The notes under the pieces: generated by a model
What the model was told of the DNA's origin: nothing
The model's database searches: none
Seen by the model: only the letters and a program-made list of their open reading frames with translations
Assembly (NCBI GenBank): GCA_017458005.1
Contig: JAFTGH010000019.1
Span: 1-64,000, forward strand
Length of the DNA stretch: 64,000 bases
Direction: 5' to 3'
Source of the DNA: Prevotella sp.
Lineage (GTDB): Bacteria > Bacteroidota > Bacteroidia > Bacteroidales > Bacteroidaceae
Shown here: one piece after another, positions 44,663 to 52,331 of the stretch
How the letters are laid out: every line of letters starts with the position of its first letter
Position numbering within the stretch: position 1 is the stretch's first letter
Made by a program: the position numbers and the translations under genes

Positions 44663-45692
44663 TGACTACCTTCTGTATCGTTCCGTCCTCATTGTAGAAC
44701 AAGCGCTGTACTTTCAGACTGCGCAGATGGGTCACATCATTGGAGGGAACACAGTCGTGGTAGAAGAGATACCACTGTCCCTTGTACTCCACAATGCTAT
44801 GATGGGTGGTCCAGCCTACGACGGGGTCAAGGATCACGCCCTGATAGGTGAACGGTCCGTAGGGGTTGTCGCCAATGGCATAGCAGAGGAAGTGGCTGTC
44901 GCCCGTGGAATAGGAGAAATAGTACTTCCCGTTATATTTATGCATCCATGACGCCTCGAAGAAGCGATGGGGGTCGCCAGCCTTCAGTGGTTCCCCGTTC
45001 TTGTCGAGGATGACGACAGGACGTGGAGCCTCTGCAAACTGCAGCACGTCGTCGCTCATGCGGACGACACCGCTATGGATGGCAGGGGCATCGGCTTGGG
45101 CGAAGAGTTCGCCTTTGTGGTCGGGTGCCGCACCGAGGTCGATGAGTCCGTTATCATCACCATACTTGCCGAAGACGGGTGCCACACCGTTAGGCAGCGG
45201 GTGCCACCACTGCAACTGTCCACCCCAGAGTCCTCCAAAGTAGCAGTATATCTGTCCGTCATCGTCCTTGAACACGCTGGGGTCGATAGAGAAAGAGCCA
45301 CGGATGGGCTGCGGCTGTGGTACGAAAGGTCCCTCGGGCTTGTCGGCAACGGCGACACCGAGACGGAACACGCCATCGTAGGCCTTTGCGGAGAAGATGA
45401 GGTAATACTTACCGTCTTTCTCCACGACATCATTATCCCACATCTGCTTCTCTGCCCAGGGCACATCCTTCACGTCGAGGATCACGCCGTGGTCGGTAGC
45501 CTCGTCGTTCTCCACGTCATTGAAGGAGAGCACATGGTAGTCTTTCATCTGGAAATGCCCGCCGTCATCGTCGAAACACTCGCCGGCATCCCAGTCATGA
45601 CTGGGGTATACATACAATTTGCCATTAAACACGTTGGCTGAGGGGTCAGCCATGTAATCACTCGGGAATAAGTAACGTGGTAACTTTGCCAT
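44655..45692 (-). CDS. Glycoside hydrolase family 43 (XynB-like beta-xylosidase/arabinofuranosidase)
   Basis: A 345-residue five-bladed beta-propeller enzyme without a signal peptide, so cytoplasmic. The GH43 triad is visible as the general base in YMADPSANVF (Asp16), the pKa-modulating Asp in FSIDPSVFKDD and the acid Glu in FFEASWMHKYNGKYYF. It lies 23 nt after the GH10 xylanase gene, the same order as xynA-xynB of rumen Prevotella as I recall it. It would release xylose or arabinose from imported oligosaccharides. It ends inside the start of the sigma factor gene. Confidence 0.88.
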   Translation of the reverse strand: MAKLPRYLFPSDYMADPSANVFNGKLYVYPSHDWDAGECFDDDGGHFQMKDYHVLSFNDVENDEATDHGVILDVKDVPWAEKQMWDNDVVEKDGKYYLIFSAKAYDGVFRLGVAVADKPEGPFVPQPQPIRGSFSIDPSVFKDDDGQIYCYFGGLWGGQLQWWHPLPNGVAPVFGKYGDDNGLIDLGAAPDHKGELFAQADAPAIHSGVVRMSDDVLQFAEAPRPVVILDKNGEPLKAGDPHRFFEASWMHKYNGKYYFSYSTGDSHFLCYAIGDNPYGPFTYQGVILDPVVGWTTHHSIVEYKGQWYLFYHDCVPSNDVTHLRSLKVQRLFYNEDGTIQKVVNE

Positions 45693-45715
45693 AGTCAGTA
45701 GTTATTAAGTTAATA

Positions 45716-46972
45716 CTATTTTCTGTTCTTCTTAGTTTTCTTCCCCGTCTCTTTCTGCTGGGGTCTCACCAGATTGATCAGCGACTGCACGAAAGGCTTG
45801 CGCTGGTTCTGGCGGTCATACAGCGTGGCATAGTCGGTACGCCCCTTGATGGGGAAGTCGTTACGCCAGGAACTGGCATCGTTCAGACACCAGAAACTGA
45901 CACGCTGGATGTCCTTCCGATGGCGGATCAGCAGTTGGTAGAAACTCACCCAGAACTGCTCTATCTCCGCCTCTTTCTCCTTGGTCAGCCCGCTCTTGTA
46001 GGGGTCCATCTCAGGGCGATAGGCGAAACGGTCACTGATATTAGCGCCTGAGAAGCCGTAGGGGTTGGGCAGGACGGTAAGGTCGAGTTCCGTAAATGCT
46101 GTGGGGATGCCCAGAGAGGCTATCGTATTGATGGAATGCTCGTATTCCTCGATATAGTTGTTGCCCTCCAGTACCAGATGTCCCTGCATGCCGATGGCGC
46201 TGACGGGCAGTCCCTGCTGGAGTAGCGGACGGAAGAAACGCGCCACGCCCTCCACTTTCGCCGCCTTGTTCATCGAGAAGTCCTGGTAGTACAACTCCGC
46301 CTGAGGGTCTGCCTCATGCGCATAACGGAAGGCAAGGGGGATATAGTCGGTCCCCAGAATCTGATAGAACAGGCTCTGACGGGGCGTGCCGTCATCCTCG
46401 AAAGCCTCGTTGACCACATCCCAGGCGTCCACACGACCTTTGAAGTGGTTGACGATAGTATAGATATGCTCGCGCATGCGCTTTCTCAACACGTCCGCGG
46501 AGACCAGGTTGCCCTTCTCGTCGTAGTGGAACCACGGGGCACACTGGGAATGCCAGATCAGACAATGCCCCAGCACCTTCATGCCCGCCGCTTTCGCCTT
46601 GTCGACAAACTTGTCGGCAAGGGTGAAGTCATAGACACCCTCCTTCGGGTGTATTACCTCGCACTTCATACAGTTCTCTGCGACGACCCAGTTGAAGTTC
46701 TTCTCGATAACAGCCCAGTCGGCTGTCTGGTCGCCACTGACAAAACCTGTAACATCAAAGACGTTCGTAGCGTTCTGCTCCGCCTCCACCTCCCACTGGT
46801 TGACGCTGACACCCGTGTACCAATAGTCACGATAGGCGTCCGTCAAGGTGGTCTCGGCGGTATTGAGGCAGCATTGCTCATCCGCACTTCTCAGTGTGGA
46901 TTGAGCAAATACTACATCTGTCGCTATCCACGAAAACAAAAATACAACTACTAACCTAAACTTTATGTCCAT
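45716..46972 (-). CDS. Secreted GH10 endo-1,4-beta-xylanase (XynA-like)
   Basis: From ATG 46972 the protein has 418 residues: a signal peptide (MDIKFRLVVVFLFSWIATDV, cleaved near VFAQ) and a GH10 TIM barrel. The acid/base Glu is in WDVVNEAF (Glu189) and the nucleophile in TELDLTV (Glu295); HCLIWHSQ is the conserved substrate-binding strand. It cuts the xylan backbone internally. A Bacteroidota -7 box at 47012-47019 supports the 46972 start over the longer frame from 47014. A basic Lys-rich tail ends the protein. No lipobox or carbohydrate-binding module is seen. Confidence 0.92.
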   Translation of the reverse strand: MDIKFRLVVVFLFSWIATDVVFAQSTLRSADEQCCLNTAETTLTDAYRDYWYTGVSVNQWEVEAEQNATNVFDVTGFVSGDQTADWAVIEKNFNWVVAENCMKCEVIHPKEGVYDFTLADKFVDKAKAAGMKVLGHCLIWHSQCAPWFHYDEKGNLVSADVLRKRMREHIYTIVNHFKGRVDAWDVVNEAFEDDGTPRQSLFYQILGTDYIPLAFRYAHEADPQAELYYQDFSMNKAAKVEGVARFFRPLLQQGLPVSAIGMQGHLVLEGNNYIEEYEHSINTIASLGIPTAFTELDLTVLPNPYGFSGANISDRFAYRPEMDPYKSGLTKEKEAEIEQFWVSFYQLLIRHRKDIQRVSFWCLNDASSWRNDFPIKGRTDYATLYDRQNQRKPFVQSLINLVRPQQKETGKKTKKNRK

Positions 46973-47011
46973 ATCTACATGATTAATGATGTTATTATTC
47001 GATTTCTGTTG

Positions 47012-47019
47012 CAAAAATA
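47012..47019 (-). promoter_or_regulatory. -7 box for the xylanase-GH43-sigma operon
   Basis: The minus strand reads TATTTTTG, matching TAnnTTTG, 39 nt before the ATG at 46972. It is divergent from the esterase promoter 108 bp away. Confidence 0.6.
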
Positions 47020-47126
47020 ATAAATTCTTCGCAAAATCCTATTCGATTTTGTAACATAAACCTATGTTTTTTGTCTCATCACTTTAAAAAAAGCACATTT
47101 TCTTTCCGTTTCCCCTCCTTTTTTTA

Positions 47127-47134
47127 TATTTTTG
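47127..47134 (+). promoter_or_regulatory. -7 box for the esterase gene
   Basis: TATTTTTG matches TAnnTTTG, 28 nt before the ATG at 47163. The 190-bp divergent region between the two promoters could hold a shared regulator site; I see no obvious palindrome. Confidence 0.6.
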
Positions 47135-47162
47135 CAACAAATCAACAAAAATTAAGCATAAA

Positions 47163-49109
47163 ATGATGAGACTCAGAATTACTACGATTATCTCTCTGCT
47201 GCTCTGCGTACTCTTCGCCCAGGCGAAAGTGCAACTCCCACAACTTTTCCAGTCGGGAATGGTGGTGCAGCGCGGGAAAAAGGTACCAGTGTGGGGTACT
47301 GCCGCCCCTGGTGAGCGGATATCCGTCCGTTTCAATAAGTTCCAAACGGTGATTATCGCCGATTCCAACGGGAGATTCCGCACGGAATTACCTGCGATGA
47401 AAGCAGGGGGACCCTATACCCTGATGGTGGGCGATGTGGTGCTGACCAATGTGCTGGTGGGCGATGTGTGGCTCTGCTCCGGACAGTCGAACATGGATGT
47501 GACCATCGAACGGGTCTATCCGCAATATGTGAAGGAGATCGACCAGTTGTCGAACCCCAACGTCCGCCTGTTCCGTGTGCAGAACGAGACGAACACCCAT
47601 GGCGTACAGGAGGATATCCGTCCTACCTCCATCAACTGGAAACCGCTTACCAAGGACGACGCATGGCTTTTCTCCGCCCTCGGCTCTTTCTTCGGGCAAC
47701 GGATGGCGAAGCAGACGGGAGTCCCTCAGGGCATCATCGTGAACAGTTGGGGCGGTACCCCTGTGGAGGCGTGGGTGTCAGCCGACTCTCTGGAGAAAGA
47801 CTACCCGCTCTATGTGGAGAAGACAAAACTCTACCAGAACGACGACTACGTGAAGGCACAGGCTCGTGCCAACCAACTTGCCGACCAACGCTGGTATGAG
47901 ATCATGAACGAGAGTGACCCTGGCATCCAAGAGCATTTCGTCCTTCCCGACTATGACGACAGCGCTTGGGAAACCGTCAACCAGTATTCGATGGAATGGG
48001 CGAAAAAGAATGGTCGTGGCATCATTGGCAGCATCTGGCTCCGCCAGCACATACAGGTGGACAAGGCACATGCGGGCAAGCCCGCACGGTTGTTGCTCGG
48101 TACGCTCTTCGACGCCGACTATACCTATCTTAACGGTAAAGAGATCGGTCGTACCTACTACCAGTATCCGCCTCGCCGCTACGACATTCCAGAGGGACTG
48201 CTGCGAGAGGGCGATAATGTCATCACCATCCGCTTTGTCAATAAATACGGTACGGCACATTTCATCAAGGAGAAACCCTACATGATCGCGTTTGGCGACG
48301 ATCGCTTCAGCCTGAACCCACTGCCCAAGGACGTGATCCCACTCAGTGAGCAATGGAAGCACCACGCAGGTGCGGAGATGCCGTCATGTCCCAGCGGGGA
48401 TGTCTCGCTTCAGAATCTCCCCACCACCCTTTACAATGCCGTCGTCTATCCCCTTGCCCCCTACGCCATCAGTGGTGTCGTATGGTATCAGGGGGAGTCG
48501 AACACAGGCAATCCCGCTCCTTATGCCGACCTGCTGCAAAAGATGATAGGCAACTGGCGCACGCTATGGAACAATCCCAAACTGCCGTTCTGCGTCGTAC
48601 AACTTGCCAACCACTTGGAGCCCTCTGAGCAACCTCAGCCCTACTCGGGATGGGCGCAGTTGCGTGAGGCACAACGACAGGTTGCCGCCAACGACCCCTA
48701 TACAGCACTCGCTGTAGCCGTCGACCTCGGTGAAACCGTCGATATTCACCCCTTGCGCAAAAAAGAGGTGGCAGAGCGTGTCGGGCTCTGCATGGACCAA
48801 CTGGTCTACGGCAAGAAAGTGGCGCTCTCCCCCCAGCCTGTCAGCGCGAGGAGAGAGGGCAACCAGGTCATCGTCACCTTCGACCAACCCCTTCAGGAGG
48901 GTGAGCAAGCGGAGTTTGAACTGGCTGGTGCCGACAAGAGATTCGTCAATGTGAAGGCAGTGGCAAAAGGTCATCAGGTGTCGTTGGAATCGACGATTTC
49001 GCAACCATCCTTCGTCCGCTACGCTTGGAAAGACAACCCCATCCGTGCCAACCTCTATTCCAAACACGACCTTCCCGCCACACCTTTCGAACTTCAGATC
49101 ACAGAATAA
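47163..49109 (+). CDS. SGNH sialate O-acetylesterase-like enzyme, probable acetylxylan esterase
   Basis: A 648-residue exported protein with a signal peptide (MMRLRITTIISLLLCVLFAQ, then AK). The SGNH residues appear as CSGQSNMD (nucleophile Ser), NSWGGTPVEAW, VVWYQGESN and DIHPLRKKE (catalytic Asp/His). A beta-sandwich insertion of about 100 residues (LPDYDDSAWETV to YMIAFGDDRF) splits the catalytic domain, as in many Bacteroidota SIAE-like esterases. Next to the xylanase genes it most likely removes acetyl groups from xylan; sialic acid as substrate is unlikely here. It is divergent from the xylanase operon and ends at a strong terminator. Confidence 0.85.
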   Translation: MMRLRITTIISLLLCVLFAQAKVQLPQLFQSGMVVQRGKKVPVWGTAAPGERISVRFNKFQTVIIADSNGRFRTELPAMKAGGPYTLMVGDVVLTNVLVGDVWLCSGQSNMDVTIERVYPQYVKEIDQLSNPNVRLFRVQNETNTHGVQEDIRPTSINWKPLTKDDAWLFSALGSFFGQRMAKQTGVPQGIIVNSWGGTPVEAWVSADSLEKDYPLYVEKTKLYQNDDYVKAQARANQLADQRWYEIMNESDPGIQEHFVLPDYDDSAWETVNQYSMEWAKKNGRGIIGSIWLRQHIQVDKAHAGKPARLLLGTLFDADYTYLNGKEIGRTYYQYPPRRYDIPEGLLREGDNVITIRFVNKYGTAHFIKEKPYMIAFGDDRFSLNPLPKDVIPLSEQWKHHAGAEMPSCPSGDVSLQNLPTTLYNAVVYPLAPYAISGVVWYQGESNTGNPAPYADLLQKMIGNWRTLWNNPKLPFCVVQLANHLEPSEQPQPYSGWAQLREAQRQVAANDPYTALAVAVDLGETVDIHPLRKKEVAERVGLCMDQLVYGKKVALSPQPVSARREGNQVIVTFDQPLQEGEQAEFELAGADKRFVNVKAVAKGHQVSLESTISQPSFVRYAWKDNPIRANLYSKHDLPATPFELQITE

Positions 49110-49113
49110 ACGA

Positions 49114-49157
49114 ATAGAGGCTGCTTCCACTTCGGAAACAGCCTCTATCTTTTTTTA
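49114..49157 (+). terminator. Intrinsic terminator after the esterase gene
   Basis: ATAGAGGCTG pairs with CAGCCTCTAT, extended inward by CTTCC/GGAA, followed by CTTTTTTT. It lies between the convergent esterase and transporter genes and serves mainly the plus strand. Confidence 0.85.
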
Positions 49158-49165
49158 CTCACCTA

Positions 49166-50566
49166 TTACTTATTGCGCTCCTCGATCTTCTTGTTGATGT
49201 CGTCGATCACCTCATCCGTCAACTCATAGCGAGAGATGATGAAGATAGCCAACAACAGCAGGATGGCGGGGATGACACAGACAAGCCATAAGATGCCCTC
49301 CTCAGCGAAAGGAGTCTGCTCGATCACGTTGCTGTTATAGCCCACATACGCCAGTACCGCAGGACCTACGATACTTCCGAAGGTCATACCAGCCTTGAAG
49401 AACAAGCCCGTCAAGGCGTTGACAATACCAGAGATACGACGACCTGTCGTGTACTCACCGTAGGAGATCACCTCAGGAACCAGTGCCCACATATAGCCTG
49501 TCGCCACGATAACACCTGTCGACTTGATAAACTGAGCCACGTAGATCATCGTCATGCTCGGATGCTCCATCTTGGAGATGGCATAGAGCATCGCCATACC
49601 GACGATGGCTGCACCAAGGAAGATATAGAACATGTTCTTCTTACCTACCATACGCTTGAACCAAGGTACCAGAGGCATGAACAGGAAGGCGGGCAGCGAG
49701 CCCAGAGCCATGAAGATGGACAACTCCTGGGCGGAGCCATGCAGGTTGCTGTTCACAAAATAGGCACCTGCGGCATTACCTACCGACATCATCGCGAAAG
49801 CGGTGATGAAGAAGAAGGCAAGCACTCGCAGGGGACGGTTGCGCAGGAACTCCATCCAGAGGTCGCTGACCTTCACGTCCTCCGTGGTTTTCGCATCCAT
49901 GACGACACGCTCCTTGCACTGTGAGAAGCAGAACACGAGGAGGCAGAAGCCGATGATGGCGTAAATGGTCATCGTCGTGAACCATGCCGAGGGGTCTTTC
50001 GGAAGACTGTCAGAGGGCGCGCCTGCTATCAGGGCGATAAACAGGGGCAGACCGGAGTTCACAGCAAGACCACCGAGATTTGCCATAAACATACGCACTG
50101 AGGTGAGCACGGTGATCTCGTCCGTGTCACGCGTCAGCGAGGAGTTCAGGGCTCCATACGGCACATTGATAAAGGTATAGAGCAACTGCATGGAGATATA
50201 GGTCACATACGCATAGATCAACGATGGCGCAAAACCATTATAGAAGCACAAGATGGCGAAGCCCGAGAGCGGAATACCCACATAGAGCAGGTACGAGCGG
50301 TATTTTCCATAACGCGGGTTGCTCTTGTCGATCAAGGTACCGACGATGGGATCCCATATCACGTTTGCCACATTACCCACCAGGAACATGACTGCCACCG
50401 CCGACGGGGTGAGTCCATAGATGTCGGTGTAGAAGAACAGCAGGTAAGTACAAATTACCTGGAAGATCAGGTTTTGCGCCAGGTCACCCGAGCCAAAACC
50501 GATTCTTTGAATCCACGAAAGTTTATAGAAACCTTTCGATTCTTGTGCATTTTCGTTTGTTGCCAT
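49166..50566 (-). CDS. GPH-family sugar:cation symporter (XynD/XynP-like)
   Basis: The 466-residue protein has about 12 transmembrane helices with the GPH signature (FYTDIYGLTPSAVAVMFLVG, NVIWDPIVGTLIDKSNPRYG). Members import pentosides or melibiose with Na+ or H+. Located in the xylan locus, it probably carries xylo-oligosaccharides or xylosides, which the cytoplasmic GH43 enzyme can then cut. A soluble tail ends DEVIDDINKKIEERNK. It has its own -7 box and is convergent with the esterase. Confidence 0.87.
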   Translation of the reverse strand: MATNENAQESKGFYKLSWIQRIGFGSGDLAQNLIFQVICTYLLFFYTDIYGLTPSAVAVMFLVGNVANVIWDPIVGTLIDKSNPRYGKYRSYLLYVGIPLSGFAILCFYNGFAPSLIYAYVTYISMQLLYTFINVPYGALNSSLTRDTDEITVLTSVRMFMANLGGLAVNSGLPLFIALIAGAPSDSLPKDPSAWFTTMTIYAIIGFCLLVFCFSQCKERVVMDAKTTEDVKVSDLWMEFLRNRPLRVLAFFFITAFAMMSVGNAAGAYFVNSNLHGSAQELSIFMALGSLPAFLFMPLVPWFKRMVGKKNMFYIFLGAAIVGMAMLYAISKMEHPSMTMIYVAQFIKSTGVIVATGYMWALVPEVISYGEYTTGRRISGIVNALTGLFFKAGMTFGSIVGPAVLAYVGYNSNVIEQTPFAEEGILWLVCVIPAILLLLAIFIISRYELTDEVIDDINKKIEERNK

Positions 50567-50602
50567 TGTTGTTGTTAGTTTAAATATTTACGTTTTCTGC
50601 TG

Positions 50603-50610
50603 CAAAAGTA
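50603..50610 (-). promoter_or_regulatory. -7 box for the sugar symporter gene
   Basis: The minus strand reads TACTTTTG, matching TAnnTTTG, 37 nt before the ATG at 50566. Confidence 0.6.
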
Positions 50611-50772
50611 ACAATTAATTTTCAAATTCACCCTTGTTTTTGTAACATAAATCGCAAAGAACATGAGAACTACACCTTATTACTACATAAAACGGCGTTA
50701 AAAAGCATAAAAATTTAAGGTTGTAGACATCTGAATATGTGAAATTTAATTCTTACCTCATAACCTTGCCGA

Positions 50773-50853
50773 GGTGAAGGCTTCAAGCCCCATACGTAGT
50801 TCTCTCTTCGAGAGAGAACGTAGTATGTGGGGCTAGGTGAAGCGACCTTCACC
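50773..50853. repeat. 81-nt imperfect hairpin
   Basis: GGTGAAGG pairs with CCTTCACC at the ends; inside, CTTCA/TGAAG, AGCCCC/GGGGCT and TTCTCTC/GAGAGAA continue the stem to a TTCG apex, with small bulges. It has no T-run on either side, so it is not a typical terminator. It could be a folded RNA or a dispersed intergenic repeat. Confidence 0.75.
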
Positions 50854-50915
50854 GAGGCACCTGAAGCGAAATCTTTGAGTCACATGTCCTGTGAATGAAG
50901 CCTCCATTCAATCCG

Positions 50916-50952
50916 TTTGAACGTTACAAACGGGTCGAATGTAACGTTCAAA
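50916..50952. repeat. Perfect 12-bp inverted repeat with 13-nt spacer
   Basis: TTTGAACGTTAC at 50916-50927 and GTAACGTTCAAA at 50941-50952 are exact reverse complements. The size and spacing suit a dimeric regulator site or an RNA hairpin. No gene starts nearby on either strand. Confidence 0.75.
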
Positions 50953-51010
50953 CTCCCTGAAAGTAACATCGAAGATGAGAAGATGACAAGGACACTAAAA
51001 AACAAAAAAA

Positions 51011-51070
51011 CGGGAAAAAACGGGAAAGAATCGAAAAGAATCGGCAAGAATGGGAAAGAATCGGAAAGCG
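51011..51070. repeat. Decamer tandem repeat, six copies (consensus TCGGAAAGAA)
   Basis: Six in-register 10-bp units run from CGGGAAAAAA to TCGGAAAGCG. The A-tracts recur once per helical turn, so the DNA is probably bent. The last unit overlaps a perfect hairpin CGGAAAG-CGA-CTTTCCG (51062-51078). A plus-strand TAACTTTG at 51087-51094 and a minus-strand TATCTTTG at 51180-51187 face each other beyond it, resembling converging promoters with no gene between them. The rest of the gap 50567-51200 shows no credible coding sequence. Confidence 0.75.
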
Positions 51071-51200
51071 ACTTTCCGCAATGTAGTAACTTTGCATCGT
51101 CTCACTCCTCCCTCACTCGCCAAGAGTTCTTTGATTTATTGTCACACCAATTTCCTTGAACGAAGTATTTCTTTGAAAGCAAAGATAGGATCTAGTCGGT

Positions 51201-51800
51201 TTACAAATAGAACACGGACTCTGGCCCCATGCAGAAAAGGAGGTCGAGGATGGAGAGGTTGGGCTGGAAGCCATAGCGGTGCTGGAACACCTGCCAGTAG
51301 GGCTTCGCCTCAAAGTCGGGGTCTGGTTGCGGATGCTTGGCGTGGATGATGTCACGGAAGTCGGGAAAGACTGTTTCCCTCTGGTATTCCTTGGTGTATT
51401 CCACACGAGGATGGATATCTATCAACTCACAGATCTTTTGCCGTATCTCCTCGTTGAAATCGACCAAAAAGTCGTATTTGCGCTCAAAGAACGGTCGGAT
51501 GTCATCTGCGTAATACTCGAAGAAAGGACTCTCGCTATAGGCACTCTGCAAGGCATTCCAATGAATGCGCCGCCATTGGTTATGGTCGCTGATGCGGAGG
51601 TCCTTGACTAACTGACCATGATGCTCCACAGGAACGGTGAGCGCCTGCAGTCCGTTCGCCGTGGCGATGACACAGCGGTTTCGGTAGGTCTGTTTCTGGT
51701 AGGAGTCATGCTGCTCAATCAGACAAAGGTCATAGCGGTACAGTTTCTGATACCACTGCACGGGACCGAAATAGGTGGTTTGCAATAGGGCGGTAGTCAT
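51201..51800 (-). CDS. WbqC-family protein
   Basis: The 199-residue protein matches the WbqC-like family (LLQTTYFGPVQWYQKLYRYD, LTVPVEH, RIHWNALQSAYSESPFF, LSILDLLFCMG). Family members are found in polysaccharide and envelope loci and behind signal peptidase genes in Bacteroidota; their enzyme activity is not well known to me. It overlaps the inactive signal peptidase homologue by 4 nt and is the last gene of the dapB operon. Confidence 0.85.
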   Translation of the reverse strand: MTTALLQTTYFGPVQWYQKLYRYDLCLIEQHDSYQKQTYRNRCVIATANGLQALTVPVEHHGQLVKDLRISDHNQWRRIHWNALQSAYSESPFFEYYADDIRPFFERKYDFLVDFNEEIRQKICELIDIHPRVEYTKEYQRETVFPDFRDIIHAKHPQPDPDFEAKPYWQVFQHRYGFQPNLSILDLLFCMGPESVFYL

Positions 51801-52330
51801 TGAAGCATCCTTTCCTTCCGATAGCCCTCCAAGAAATTCTTGCTGTCGTCATGACTATAGAGGATGGTCACGACACGTCCGATAATCTGCTGCTCCGAGA
51901 TAAACCCCAGATGACGGGAGTCGGCAGGATTCTTGGGATGGATGGACTCCAGCCAGTAGTAGTCAGCGTCGGCACAGTCTCTCAACCCTGGGACGACGAC
52001 CACTCCGTCCTGCATCCGTATCGTATCGCCAGGCACTGCCGTACAACGGGCAATAAACTCGCCTGGTATGGAGTCGCCAGGCAGGTCGAAGAGCACGATA
52101 TCGCCACGCGCTACGGGTTGGCGCAGCATCCTGCTATAGGGCAGCAGTCCGTTGCCGTCCACCCGCAAGCCATAACTCCATCTGTTGACCAGCAGACGGT
52201 CGCCACTGACGTAGACAGGTTGCAGTCCAGCCCCCTCGACGGTATAGACGGAAAAAGCCAAAGCACGGAAAGCAAGCACCAGTACGAACGCTGATGCCAG
52301 TGCTATCACGAACTTCAGCCTGTCAGACAT
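51797..52330 (-). CDS. Signal peptidase I homologue lacking the catalytic Ser-Lys dyad
   Basis: A 177-residue S26-family protein with one N-terminal membrane helix (residues 7-26). Box B should read like SGSMxPT with the nucleophile Ser; here it reads VEGAGLQPVYVSGD, with Gly35 at that place. Box D should have the general-base Lys in KRxxGLPGD; here it reads IARCTAVPGD, with Ala94. The later SRHLGFI region (box E) is kept. The fold is thus present but the enzyme should be inactive. It lies 1 nt after the active lepB and may act as its partner or as a substrate-binding protein; both are inference. The gene is intact, which argues for a retained function. Confidence 0.85.
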   Translation of the reverse strand: MSDRLKFVIALASAFVLVLAFRALAFSVYTVEGAGLQPVYVSGDRLLVNRWSYGLRVDGNGLLPYSRMLRQPVARGDIVLFDLPGDSIPGEFIARCTAVPGDTIRMQDGVVVVPGLRDCADADYYWLESIHPKNPADSRHLGFISEQQIIGRVVTILYSHDDSKNFLEGYRKERMLQ

Positions 52331-52331
52331 C

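Noticed and set aside
50917..51159. 80-residue frame in the gap before the wbqC gene
   Set aside because: Its middle is only the decamer repeat translated into Lys/Gly/Asn/Glu; no promoter, homology or coding bias supports it.
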